A DNA stretch of 64,000 nucleotides. Origin: Rosa chinensis. Lineage: Eukaryota; Streptophyta; Magnoliopsida; Rosales; Rosaceae. A program made the position numbers and the translations under genes. Location of the stretch: assembly GCF_002994745.2 (NCBI RefSeq), contig NC_037090.1, positions 14,186,001 to 14,250,000 of the forward strand, read 5' to 3'. Positions 47,545 through 58,687 of this stretch are shown in pieces (the stretch's first letter is position 1; each line of letters opens with the position of its first letter). The notes beneath the pieces are model-generated. The model saw nothing but the letters and a program-made list of their open reading frames with translations. It was not told the origin of the DNA and did no database searches.

Positions 47545-48690
47545 AGAAATACACTTATTTTAAATTCAAAACTTAAATCACAAGTCGGATGAACGAGCTC
47601 ATTCACCCGGATGAACGAAATCTTGCACGGGCTAGGATTTCTTGAACAAAATTGCACAGCAGAAAGAAGACCCACATTAGTGTATCACATTTAACTTTTA
47701 ACCCACATCAATTAAACAATAAATTGCAGATTTGCAGAACAAGGAGATAATTGTTGGGAGAGTATGTTGCATACCAGTATACCACTATACCAGATAAGAC
47801 TTGATCTCTGAGACTCTGAGAGAAGTGGAGAAGGGAGAGCGGCAGGCGTGTCCCAGTTGCATCCTGGCCTAGTCGTCAGAGGACCAGTACGGCGCCGCCA
47901 CCTTCCAGAATCTCCGAAGCAGCATCTGCAAATCCAAACCCTCTCTTTGCTGCTACCACTGGCGGAGGAGGAGAGAGTGAGATTATGAGAGACGATTCTC
48001 CAATCTCCAGTTCGAAATGTCGAACTGGAATTTCGAAATTTGCTTGAATTTCGCTCACCGCTTGCGTTCTTTCTTCGATTTCGTTCTCCAAAGACCTTTC
48101 GATTCGATGTTGAAACCCTAGCTCTCCAATGACCTTTCGATTCGATTGGATTTGCTGAAACCCTAATTTGTTAGTTTCGAAATTTGCTTGCCCGTAGTCG
48201 ATGAGTGGAAGCATGAACCAAAATTTGCTTGAATCAAGAGGTTGAAGAGGAAATTAAGAAACGGATGCTTGTCTGGAATGATTTCTGATGAGATTGTGGC
48301 TTGGGAGAATGGGAGATGAGTCATTCCTTCAGGAAATAGACATCGAGGCTGGATCTGAAATTGACGGACGGAGGCATTCTTCGAACTATCGGGAGTGCCG
48401 GAGTGGGGAGTTATAAGGAATACAAGGGCTGGGCTTCTGGAATATGGACAGGCTCAGGGCTACGCAATTTTAAAAAAAAAGTATGGATCTAATTTTTTTT
48501 TTTTTGGCTCAAAAATCTCGGACGGGCTTGAGCCCGTCCTAGTCTGTGCATAGATCTGGCCCAGTCCACCCCCTTATAATTAACTAATTATCGTCTTTTC
48601 TCGGTGGATCTCCAAAACGGCCAAACCAGAAGCGATGCAGTGTTAGATTGGCCTTGCGTCCTTCATGACCGACTAGTAGACTGGTTCAAC
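47545..48690. other. Unit 2-specific insert of unknown origin
   Basis: Unit 1 has only about 100 bp between the corresponding flanks (30180-30280). The insert has a GC-richer centre with an open frame on the minus strand (48214-47876, MLPLIDYGQANFETNKLGFQ), no known domain, and a partly repeated phrase (GACCTTTCGATTCGAT, about 48091 and 48131). Near the right edge is a hairpin GGACGGGCT-TG-AGCCCGTCC (48520-48539). I could not find TIRs or a TSD. Confidence 0.45.
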
Positions 48691-48869
48691 GGATCATTAC
48701 TAGTTCTAAAACTTTTCTTTGCTGAAAATGTGATAGACAATTATAATTCAGCTTTCTTTGTCTACCGTACGATCAATACAAAATTCCAAATATACGGTTT
48801 AAGATAAGAACCACACAACCTTATCATAGAATTGGGAACACGCAAGTACTTACGGACCGATTTCAAACA

Positions 48870-48923
48870 TTACGTCACTGCTCACTTCACAGGATCGGTG
48901 TCAAATCCCAGTCGCCTATAAAA
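48870..48923 (+). promoter_or_regulatory. GST copy 2 promoter: TTACGTCA and TATA box
   Basis: TTACGTCA at 48870-48877 and TATAAAA at 48917-48923 correspond to the proximal pair of copy 1. The distal TTACGTCA of copy 1 has no counterpart because the upstream sequence here has changed. Confidence 0.5.
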
Positions 48924-49020
48924 CGTTCACCAACTACGAACATAGACCACATTACAAACCAAATTCCCATTTCAAAGGAAAGCTGAACTCAACTCTCTGC
49001 AAAACCCATCATCATCACTC

Positions 49021-50406
49021 ATGGCTTATACGTACGAATTCTCACCTTTTGATTCATTTTAGCTTCTGGGTTTATGTGAATTTGTGTTCTTTAGTTGCTG
49101 ACATTGCTTCTGGGGTGTTGGGTTTTACAGTCAGGAGGATCTTCCCACACCCTTGGATGCCACTTCCAACCCACCTCCTCTCTTTGATGGCACTACAAGG
49201 TTTACCTCAATTCACTCAAATTTGGGTTCTCTCTCTTTCGTTGGTTTGTGCTTCAGTTTCACTGTGATCTGCTATTCCATGTGTTTATGTATTTGTTTTG
49301 TTTTTTTGAAGGTTGTATACCTATTACTCTTGCCCATTTGCACAGAGGGTGTGGATCACCAGGAATTATAAGGTTGTTTAATCTCTCTTTTTCACACTCT
49401 TATACTTTGGGAATGTCGAACAAAAGACCCTTACTTTGTTTTATATTTTGGAATCAACAAGTACCCGGATTCTATATTTGACTTATTTTTCGTTTTTTGG
49501 AATTTCTGATGTGCAGGGTTTACAAGATCAGATTAAGTTAGTCCCTTTAAATCTCCAAAACAGGCCTGCTTGGTACAAGGAAAAGGTCTACCCTGAGAAT
49601 AAGGTAATGTGTTTGAACAATTTAGCTATGTTCTTGTTTGTCATTGAGTATATGTTGTTGCAGATTGGGTGAAGCCGTTTAAATTTCTTGAATGATTATT
49701 CGCAGGTGCCAGCACTGGAGCACAATGGAAAGATCATAGGGGAGAGTCTTGATCTGATCAAATATGTGGATAGCAACTTTGAAGGGCCTTCACTTTTCCC
49801 CAAAGTAAGATATATGCCCAATTTAACTATGCATTGATAAACTGTCTCTGGCTCTTTATTAGTTGACCAAACTGATGCTGTGAAATCATTTTCAGGACCC
49901 TGAGAAAGCAAAGTTTGGTGAAGAATTAATATCACATGTCGGTACCTTCACCGGGGCTTTGTATACTGCATTCAAAGCAAATGACACGGTAAAACAAGCC
50001 GGTAAGGATCTTAATGTTCTCCCATTAGGGACTGCTTTTGTTGATGAATGTACTCTGACTAAAAATGGTTCCCTGCATCAGATGCTCAGTTTGATTACCT
50101 GGAAAATGCTCTGAAAAAATTTGACGATGGGCCATTTTTCCTGGGTCAGTTCAGTTTGGTAAGTTGAATGTGCAATTATGTATTATGAAATTGAGGAATC
50201 TTTAAGCCCTTAGCAATGTGATGACCAATTCAGTGGTTAAGTGATGGTTTGAGTCTTATGATAGAAATATGTTTTCTTTAGGCGGACATAGCCTATATCC
50301 CATTTGTTGAGAGATTCCAAAGCTTCTTATCAGAGGTGTGGAAGTATGATATCACAGCTGGCAGGCCTAAACTAGCAGCATGGTTGGAGGTACACTAAAA
50401 CCCATA

Positions 50407-50452
<46 letters not shown>

Positions 50453-50969
50453 GAAAGTTTTGAACTTTTGTATCTATTCCATTCAAGATATTATTTCTCA
50501 TTTGTTATATAAGAAATTTGAATAGTTGCTTGAAGTAGCTTAGGACATTGCACTAGGTTACAGAATAATGGTCCTTTGTTGTAGTGTAAGTAGAGCAAAG
50601 ATGCAGCAATTTCTCATGAAACCAAACAAGCTTCTTTTCTTTTTCCTGCAGCAATTTCAGTCATTTGTTATCTCAAACATGGAATTTATTAGAGAGACAA
50701 AACCTATCAATCGTACTTTTGGTTTCAGATTGTGGTTAATTTGATGTTTATATCCTTCTGCAGGAAATCAACAAGATTGATGCTTATAAGGTAACCAAAA
50801 CTGATCCAAAAGAGCTAGTTGGATTCTACAAGAAGCGCTTTTTGGTACGATCCCTTTTGGCCGATCAAACTATCTTGTTCATGATCTTTCTTTCTTTATA
50901 TCACAGTGATGTAACAAGCCGTTTCTGACCTCTCAAGAAAAATGTTTATTATTGCAGGAGCAACAGTGA
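49021..50969 (+). CDS. GSTL3: Lambda-class glutathione S-transferase, copy 2
   Basis: The exon pattern is identical to copy 1: 49021-49031, 49131-49199, 49312-49372, 49517-49603, 49706-49804, 49896-50001, 50082-50158, 50282-50389, 50764-50844 and 50958-50969, 236 aa. By my translation it differs at four positions (V7D, I58L, E139D, A195T), none in the CPFAQR active site or the glutathione-binding motifs. All splice sites and the stop are intact, so both copies are probably functional. The very small divergence, including introns, points to a recent duplication. Sub-class number is uncertain, as for copy 1. Confidence 0.9.
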
Positions 50970-52330
50970 ATGTGAGAAGAAGTGCTCCATATATGGTATA
51001 AATAAGTGGCTCAGTTGCTGTGGAGAATGTATGCCAGTCTAGATATATTATGTTTGTGGATGCATATGTTTAGGTATGGACTTGTCTGGATCTGAATGTG
51101 TATTGTGTAAGCTTGCCTTGGTTGTTTAAATAAAATTCAGGTCACTTAGTATTGTACTGTTGATACGTTCACAAAAATTATTATTTGTTTTCTGAAAATT
51201 AGTATTGATATCAAAAAAGTAAAAAGTAAGAGATAAAGGTACAATATGACCATAAAATATGAGAAGAATATTAGTCTACACTTTCATTGTCAAAATTCAA
51301 AGCGAAAAATTCAATTTCATAGCTCAACAGAGTAACAACCATTACGCAAGGATATTAGCTACCTTCCCAAACTGAAGTTTTGAGATATCTAATGATCAAT
51401 AGAAGTACATCAGCTTCATCTGGTCCACACTATTGCTAGATCAAGAAGACTTCATTAATCTTGCTATCGCAATTGTATATCCAGAAACCCCTACAACAGA
51501 TTCAAGATAAATTCATTCATTCCCTTTCTTCTGCCAAGCGATGAGATAGAATCATAGAATCAAGTACATGTAAAAACTAAACTTCATTTAATCATAGAAC
51601 GTATATAATTCTTGCAGGTTAAGACATTAATTCTACGACGGCCTACGTTTGGAGAGGCTTGAATAAATTTGCGTTGCATCTAAATGGCATCTTATATTAC
51701 ACACATCAACCATCTAAGCTCTAGCTAGTAACCTCATTAACAAAGGCATCAAATCAATCCCAGACTGATTTTCTAACAAATAAAGGGGATATTTAGAAAA
51801 CTTTCCAACAAATCAATTGTCGTCCATGTTCAATGAACCAGCGCAAGCCTAAAGCAGAAACTAAACAAATAAGTCATTTTTGAAGGCATGAGAGCAGAGT
51901 GAGAACGAAGAGTCAAAACTGCACTTGGATGCACAAAAAGAGCTATTCTTTTCTGTTGGGTTTTGAATCTTTTGACCTTCTTTTCCACTCCATGATAGAT
52001 AATCATCAAGCCAAACTTCAAAAAATTATAACTTAACCACAGCCCAAGCAATCAGAGCCAAAACAGTTGATTCATTCTCTATGCCAAACTAGACTCTCTT
52101 AAGAGCAAGATGAAGTATACCCTAGCAGGCCAAGCAGCGAAAAGGTGACAGAACCTTACCTTAGCAGACAATACACAGGTCAAAAGGCCAGTCAAGCCTT
52201 AACGTGCATATATGGCATAAGAAAGGGTACAAAGGAAGTCAATTTTTTTTGTAAAGAAGATCGAAAGTAAAAGTGAGGAATACCTAACAAGCATATGACT
52301 GCAAAGAGCAAATTAACATTCCTCTTCATT
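50970..52330. other. Spacer between GST copy 2 and F-box copy 2
   Basis: Collinear with 32546-33984; no independent gene is seen. It carries the unoccupied site for the micro-insertion (about 51620-51631). Confidence 0.55.
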
Positions 52331-53481
52331 TCAGCTTTTTAAGGACGTGTGATGGGTTTTGAGTCTCTTGACCTGCTGCTCTTTCTGTTCGACGCCATGG
52401 TAATCTTCAATCCAAAGTAGACTCTCTTCGTATTGAATTATGTTAACGTGATCGTGCTCAATTATATACCTGCCATTTGCCTCTCCTTTATCATCAAACC
52501 TCATCAATATGGTGTTGTAGACACCCGTACCGTTGACACCCCAAACCTTGATAATTATACTATTTTCCCCAATAAATGGTGTCAGGTATGGCGACCAGGG
52601 CTCAATCGGATTGGAGAACTTGAAGTAAAAGAGTTCAGTCCAGGAGTCACTCACATCATACTCTCTCATGACCCATAAATTAATGCTATCATAATTTGAT
52701 ATTAGAGATACAGACAGGCATCCTCCAAGACACACCCCAAGATGGCTGATGGTATAATTACTAACATCATCGAAATTAGGCAGTCGCATGCTCCGGAACT
52801 CCTCCTTAATCAGATCAAAAGCAACTATCTCGTCTTTTCTGTATATCCAATGAAGTGCATGATTTGAAACAGTCCCCTGACCATCGAATAATTGATCGTA
52901 TGATTGAGGTCGGGGTTCAATCCTTTTCCAAACGTGATCTCTTACTGAGAACATCTTGGCCTCAACCTCACGAAAGTCCTGATCAGGACGGAGGTACACA
53001 TTTTGGGAGGCTACGAAAACTTTGTAGTTGTCAGTAGCAGGCAGATAGCCAAGACCATAGTAGAGGGAGAACCAGAAATCACTGTAAAACCAGGGTCTGG
53101 TAGTTCCTTCAACATTCCAGTTGATGGGTTACAGATGTAAAATTTATCGGGAAATTTATCAAATCCTGTTAAAATGAATAGCAATCCACTGCAGGACCCC
53201 AGTAGCCTGACATAACCGCCCTCTTTCTGGCAACGGAAATTCAGACTTCTAGACGAACAGGTGTCCCCAAATGACGGCGTTTCCAAGTCTAGAAATTCGA
53301 TACGAGAGGTGGCGTGTGACGAGAGGAGGAGGAGTCTGTGAGTTAGGGATTTCTGCTCACAAGCTGCTTTGTATTGAGATTTGGCGAATATGGGAACGCA
53401 GGTGAATCGGATCAAGGATTTCACGGGAAGCCAAGAGAGGATAGTCACTATAATATCTTCGGGTAGGTCTGTTTCCGCCAT
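52331..53481 (-). pseudogene. F-box protein gene copy 2, frameshifted
   Basis: Same gene as at 33985-35368, with MAETDLPEDIIVTILSWLPV at the start (53481). Relative to copy 1 it has lost 33 bp in frame within the F-box itself, removing SKRFRFIILSD. It has also lost 10 bp near 53080, which shifts the frame after GFTV and leads to a stop at 53011. The remaining C-terminal half is open from 52999 to the stop at 52331 and includes IYRKDEIVAFDLIKEEFRSM and YEESLLWIEDYHGVEQKEQQ. It lacks the nonsense codon and the MITE of copy 1. The two copies were thus inactivated independently. Confidence 0.85.
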
Positions 53482-55791
53482 TGCACTATGGATATGGAGA
53501 CGAGATCGACGAAGATGTAGCTAGGGTTATTCATATATTTGAGAGAAGAGGGAGGACACGGAACGCATGTGATCCTAGGTAATCAGTAGCTTGGCTAACA
53601 CGCATGTTAAGTGTGTGTAAGAAGTTTCGTTCTTTTTCTTTCTTTCAGTTTAAATTTATGTTGACCCTTTCTTCTCCTCTTCTTCCCTATTTCTTCACAA
53701 TCTTAAATTCTTATTTGAGGCTTCCAACCTTGACACACAAACGAGGCATATTCATCAACCTTACTAGAATTTAATTCCATGGTCAGATTCATGTTTGCTT
53801 TGGTGAAGAGATTCAAAATCGAGTGATCAATGATACATAACAGGGCTAACTGAGCATAAAATAAACAAATAATTCTTGAATGCATGAGCGAACACACTGG
53901 CAGTTAGAATGCACATAGAGGGTTGTTTCTGCTCTTTCTTCATATTGAATCGTGCCAATACTATCAAACACAACACATTAACAATAAAAGAACGAAACAC
54001 ATTGATCCATCATAAAGTGTAAATGACAAGATGGTCAACAAGAGTTTCATTTCGAAAACCGACTTCACCACAAATATAACTATAGTTTCTTCAACACATA
54101 AATTTCTTATAGCATAATACAGAAATTCCGACAAAGACAATCAAACAAGATAAATATAACAGTCAAAACTTAAAAAACAAACAACGAATATATACATCAA
54201 ACCAGTTGCTACCATTACAAATATAGCTAGCTTTCAATTAAAACTGGTCCATACCACAGCTATAACAAAGAAACCTCCCATAAAGCTTGTTCCTGCAATC
54301 ATACATCCAAAAGCCCCTACAAAATCAAAGAAAGAACACTTTTGTGAAAGCCAATGACTCAATGATCAACCAGGATGAATGGTCTTTCCCTTCTGCTTGC
54401 TCCTAATACCATGTATACTGAGATATATATGTATAAAGGATATATATATAAACAATGTGCATAGATAAATATAGCCAAAAGAGGATATCAGCTCTGTTAA
54501 GCATATAAAGAGTTGACAATTTTTGTTTCTGTGTGGTGTTTCTGAGATTATGCGCAAATTGGCAGCACAGAGTGATGATATAAAGAGAGGCTCATACCAC
54601 CCTTGGAGACTCCAAGTTCATTAATATCAAAAATAGTACCCTTTCGACAGGATGAATTATGAAATAGAATGCTATTTCAGAAGCACTAAATGAAAACATT
54701 TCCCAGACAGTTGGGTCATTAAAAAAAAGATGGTCCAACCAACTTTGCATTAACAGAAACTCTTTACTAATATGAGACGTGTTAATGGAGAGAAAGTTGA
54801 GATTAAACTATCAAGCCAAGTACAGAGTTAACATATCTTTGACTTAGCATTAACAGAAACTCTTTGCGCAAAATGAGATGTGTTAAGGCAGAGCAAATTG
54901 AGATTAAACTATCAAGCCAAGTACAGGGTTAAAATATCTTTGAGTTACAGATTCAGAAGTCAGAACTCACATGCCCAGTTTGAGTTCTCAAAAGCATCTA
55001 AGCCTAGAAACTCAGTATTTCATTTGAATATTCAGTATTACAATAGCAATTATACAAACAAGGACTAATGCATTTGTAATTCACACCAATTACATATTCC
55101 ATTTTTCTCTGTAATGATGTAAAGTCAAACAACTCCAGACCCATTGCTTGCACACATATATCTAATAGAGGGTTATCAATTTACTCAAAATCACAAATCC
55201 TCTATGGGTTTACAGCAATTTAAAGCACTTCAGTTAAGTTCCTTGGTATAAAGTAGAGTTGATATGGATTTGTGGCCACTTGAAGTGATAAAATAAAACT
55301 TACAAGAGGACGGTTTACTAAAGAGTAGATTTCATGATGACTCAAATTAATCGCTAATATGAACTGACAATTCCAATGTCTGTTGCCTACATCATCAAAA
55401 ATTGATACTTGTATAAGATCACTCCTCTCAGCTGAGTGTCCTGACAGGCATCCTATTGCTACATGAAACCAACAAGTAAAACAGAACTCAAGAACAAAAA
55501 GGAAAGAAAAGGTTTACAACCTCTTTAGCAATAGTATAAAAAAGAAAGGTAACAGAACCCTCACTTTTCGAATCCACACACTGACACACATATCTTAAAA
55601 CCAAGGGAAATGGTAACTTTGAATTCTATGCTGACCAAAAGAGATACTTTATATACATATAGTTAGGAAGACGCATAAACCAGACCCTTGGTTTAATCAC
55701 ATAAGATTGACTGCCTACATCAATGAAGAGGATAAGCAGAGTCAAAATGAGAGTAAGTAACCAGCACTGTTATGCAAAGAGCAATCGAGGA
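53482..55791. other. Intergenic, no gene recognised
   Basis: The first 600 bp complete duplication unit 2. The rest up to 55650 has only short frames and a 100-bp tandem duplication. From about 55650 the sequence is the downstream flank of F-box copy 3 and matches 58270-58457. Confidence 0.5.
54747..54947. repeat. 100-bp tandem duplication
   Basis: Units 54747-54846 and 54847-54947 both start GCATTAACAGAAACTCTTT and contain GAGATTAAACTATCAAGCCA. They differ at roughly a dozen positions. Confidence 0.88.
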
Positions 55792-56876
55792 CTAATCATC
55801 AATCCGAAGTAGACTTTCTTGATATTCAATCATGTAAATCCAATCGTCCTCAAACCCAATCATATAGATGCTACAGTTGTCTTTTTTTTTTTTGAAGAAT
55901 CTTTACCAGTCCTTTCCAGTCTTCGTCAACAGATATCTCAGCAACCATACTAGTTTCCGTAACCAAGATACGATTGTAACTCCATTGCTCCTTAGGGGGG
56001 TCCGAAAGCTTCAAGTTAAAGAGCTTAGTCCACGAGTCACGCTCTCATGACCCACACATCAATTGAGTCAGCGGAAGCCCGCAGATAACGAGCTAGAGAC
56101 AGGCATCCTCCAGTAGAAACTCCGAGATGGATGTCATGTTTGCGACCTCGTTCGTTATGGAAATTGGGCGGCAGCATTTTCCTCAACTTGTGCTCATCAT
56201 CCTCTTGTGCCAAATCGAAAGCCACAATTTCATGCTCTTGATCATTAAGCCAATGAAGTGCCTCTTTCAAAAGAGTCCCCTGACCAGCAATTGAACCATC
56301 GAAATCGACCTCAAGTGTTTTCCAACCGTCAGCTCTGGACGAGAAAATGGCGGCCTCAACCTTGTCATCAACAGTAAAGCCAGCGGAGGCTACGACAACT
56401 TTATAGTCGTCGGTGGCCCGCAGATAGCCGACACCATAAACGAAGAGCTCATTTTCTTTTGGGGAAAAACCCGGGTCAGGTAATTTCTTGAAGAAACCAG
56501 TTGATGGGTTCCAGATATTAAATATTTTCTCGTTAAAAGCTAGAAATACAATACCATTGCAAGAGCCCAGAGGCAAGACTTCACCCGCTGGTGGGCGGAG
56601 AGGAAGTTTGAGCTTCCTAACAGAGGAACGGTCTCCAAACGACGGCGTCTCCAAGTCAAGGGATTCGACTCGAGGGGCGGTGGTGGAGCAGAGGAGTCTA
56701 CAAGCTAGGGTTTTGCGCTCACAAGCTGCTTGAAATTGGGACTTGGCGAATTTTGGGTCTGAGAGAATGATGAAATGGAAACGTTTGGAAACGCAGGTGA
56801 ACCGGAGTAACGATTTCACGGGAAGCCAGGAGAGGATAAGCACTATAATCTCTTCCGGTAGGTTTGCTTCCTCCAT
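55792..56876 (-). pseudogene. F-box protein gene copy 3, C-terminus frameshifted
   Basis: The frame from 56876 encodes MEEANLPEEIIVLILSWLPV and continues intact for 279 codons through VFLAFNEKIFNIWNPSTGFF, LRATDDYKVVVAS and SADSIDVWVMRA. A small deletion relative to copies 1 and 2 (where WVMREYDVSDSW follows) then shifts the frame into a stop at 56037. The remaining C-terminal homology (FNLKLSDPPKEQW, then YMIEYQESLLRIDD) continues to 55792 with at least one more shift in an A-run near 55880. The first 279 residues include the full F-box and most of the associated domain, so a shortened functional protein is possible. It is more distant from copies 1 and 2 than they are from each other. Confidence 0.8.
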
Positions 56877-57018
56877 TGCACTCTCACTAGGGAACAGAAG
56901 ACGAAACGATGAAGTAGGGTTTAAGAGCTAATATAGGGAGCAGTGACCAGTGACAGGACCCAATGACTGGGGGCAGGGTTTGCAGGTGGGTTCTGTAGTT
57001 CGTATTCAGTATTCACTG

Positions 57019-57913
57019 TTGTAAATTAGAGGTGGCAAACGGGTCGGTCCGGCCATTTTAAGCGAGCCTAGTCGTGCTTCGTGACGTGCTTGGGTCGGCC
57101 GATTTATTATAGTATCGGGCTCGTGCCGGCCCATTTACATAAACATTAAGCCCGGCCCGACACATGGCCAGAGCCCATATCGTGCCGGGCTGTGCTCGTG
57201 CCGGGTTAATAACGGGCCGTGCTCGTGCCTACCCACTGTAAAATACGATTTTACAATCTTAATTTGAACAAATAAAAATTAATTTTATTTAACTATTTAG
57301 AAAATTAAAATAAATTAAGTTCTACAACATTTTTCTTAATCTTAACTTTTTAAGATTTGATTTCTAATAATTTTTTATATTCCACTATAAGAAATAAAGA
57401 AAAAAACTCAAAATATATTGTTTTTAGTATATTATTGTGAGATTAATCTTTATTAATATAATGAATATTTAATATCTATTATTTTTTCCTTTATTCTATA
57501 GTTGTATTATTATGAGATTAGTCTTTATTAATAAACATATATTTAATATTTAGAAAAAAAATACTTATGTCAAAATAAGGATATAATGTTTTGTTTCATT
57601 ATTTTGACAATATAAAAGAAAGCATTGGTGGAATTGTCATGAGATTTTAAATAAAAATGTCTCATATTCAAATCTCATCATTGTAGTTTTTTAATATTTT
57701 TAAAAACAAAATGAAATTTTGTGTTTGTAACGGGCCAGCCCACAATATCTCTTGCTCGGGCCGTGCCGGGCCAATATTCTTAGGCCCAACCCGATCCGTT
57801 ATTCTAACGTGCTCGGGTCGTGCCGGGCCACTAACTGGCTTGGGCCGTGCCGGGCCGCTTTTAAGCGTGCCGTGCTCGTGCTTATTGGCCCGTTTGCCAC
57901 CTCTATTGTAAAT
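57019..57913. mobile_element. Non-autonomous hAT element, 8-bp TSD
   Basis: The element 57027-57905 (879 bp) has perfect TIRs TAGAGGTGGCAAACGGG at both ends and the 8-bp TSD TTGTAAAT at 57019-57026 and 57906-57913. Subterminal CGTGCCGGGC words repeat many times on both sides; the centre is AT-rich. No transposase is encoded. It is not the same hAT family as 35812-40311, whose ends read TAGGCCTGGG. Confidence 0.93.
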
Positions 57914-58010
57914 TGCAGTTTTGAATGCCTTAATAATTACTAATTTTGCTAAAATTTTGCAGAAATGATCTATATAATAGGACATAAAAACTGAACGATT
58001 AAAATGTAAA

Positions 58011-58090
58011 TGCATGATCAGAAAGGGGGGAAAAATAGAAATACGTACCTTTTGCTTAGATACGTACGTCCGTAGCCAAGAAGCCCGGTG

Positions 58091-58125
<35 letters not shown>

Positions 58126-58220
58126 CGGGCTTCTTGGCTACGGAATGCATGATCAGAAAGGGGGAAAAATGGAAATCTGTACCTTTTGCTTAGATACGGA
58201 CGTCCGGAGCCAAGAAGCCC

Positions 58221-58268
<48 letters not shown>
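58011..58268. repeat. Direct plus inverted repeat around (TA)n tracts
   Basis: An ~80-bp unit starting TGCATGATCAGAAAGGGGG occurs at 58011-58091 and 58146-58224, each followed by (TA)n. Between them, 58121-58143 holds an inverted copy of the unit's end (CCGGGCTTCTTGGCTACGG), making a potential cruciform with the first (TA)n as loop. Confidence 0.85.
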
Positions 58269-58272
<4 letters not shown>

Positions 58273-58687
58273 CACTTAGGAAGACGCATAAACCAAACCC
58301 TTAGTTCAATCACATAAGATTGACCGTCTACATTAATGAAGAGTAGTGCAGAGTATTTAGCAAACTTGCTGGGAATACAAATAATATCCAGATGCATGAA
58401 AGCAGAGTCAAAATGAGAGTAACTAACCAGCACTGTTATGAAAAGAGCAATCAAAGACTAATCACCTATCCGAAGTAGACTCTCTTGATATTCAATCATG
58501 TTAATCCAATCGCCCTCAACCCCAATCATATAGATGCTACACTTGTCTTCTTCTTTTTTAAGAATCTTTACCAGTCCTCTCCCGACGTCGCCAACAGATA
58601 TCTCGGCAACCATACTAGTTTCCGCAACCAAGATACAATTGTAACTCCATTGCTCCTTGGGGGGTTCGAAAACTTCAAGTTAAAGAG

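Larger units (their letters stand above)
40511..54090. repeat. Segmental tandem duplication, unit 2
   Basis: The second unit starts inside a MITE copy matching about 29410 of unit 1 and ends after TATAGTTTCTTCAACAC near 54097. It holds GST copy 2 and F-box copy 2. It is longer because of the nested elements at 40721-47031 and an unexplained insert at about 47545-48690. Confidence 0.85.

Noticed and set aside
57711..58150. Frames rich in GPARP-type repeats
   Set aside because: Produced by the CGTGCCGGGC subterminal repeats of the hAT MITE and by (TA)n translation, not protein coding.
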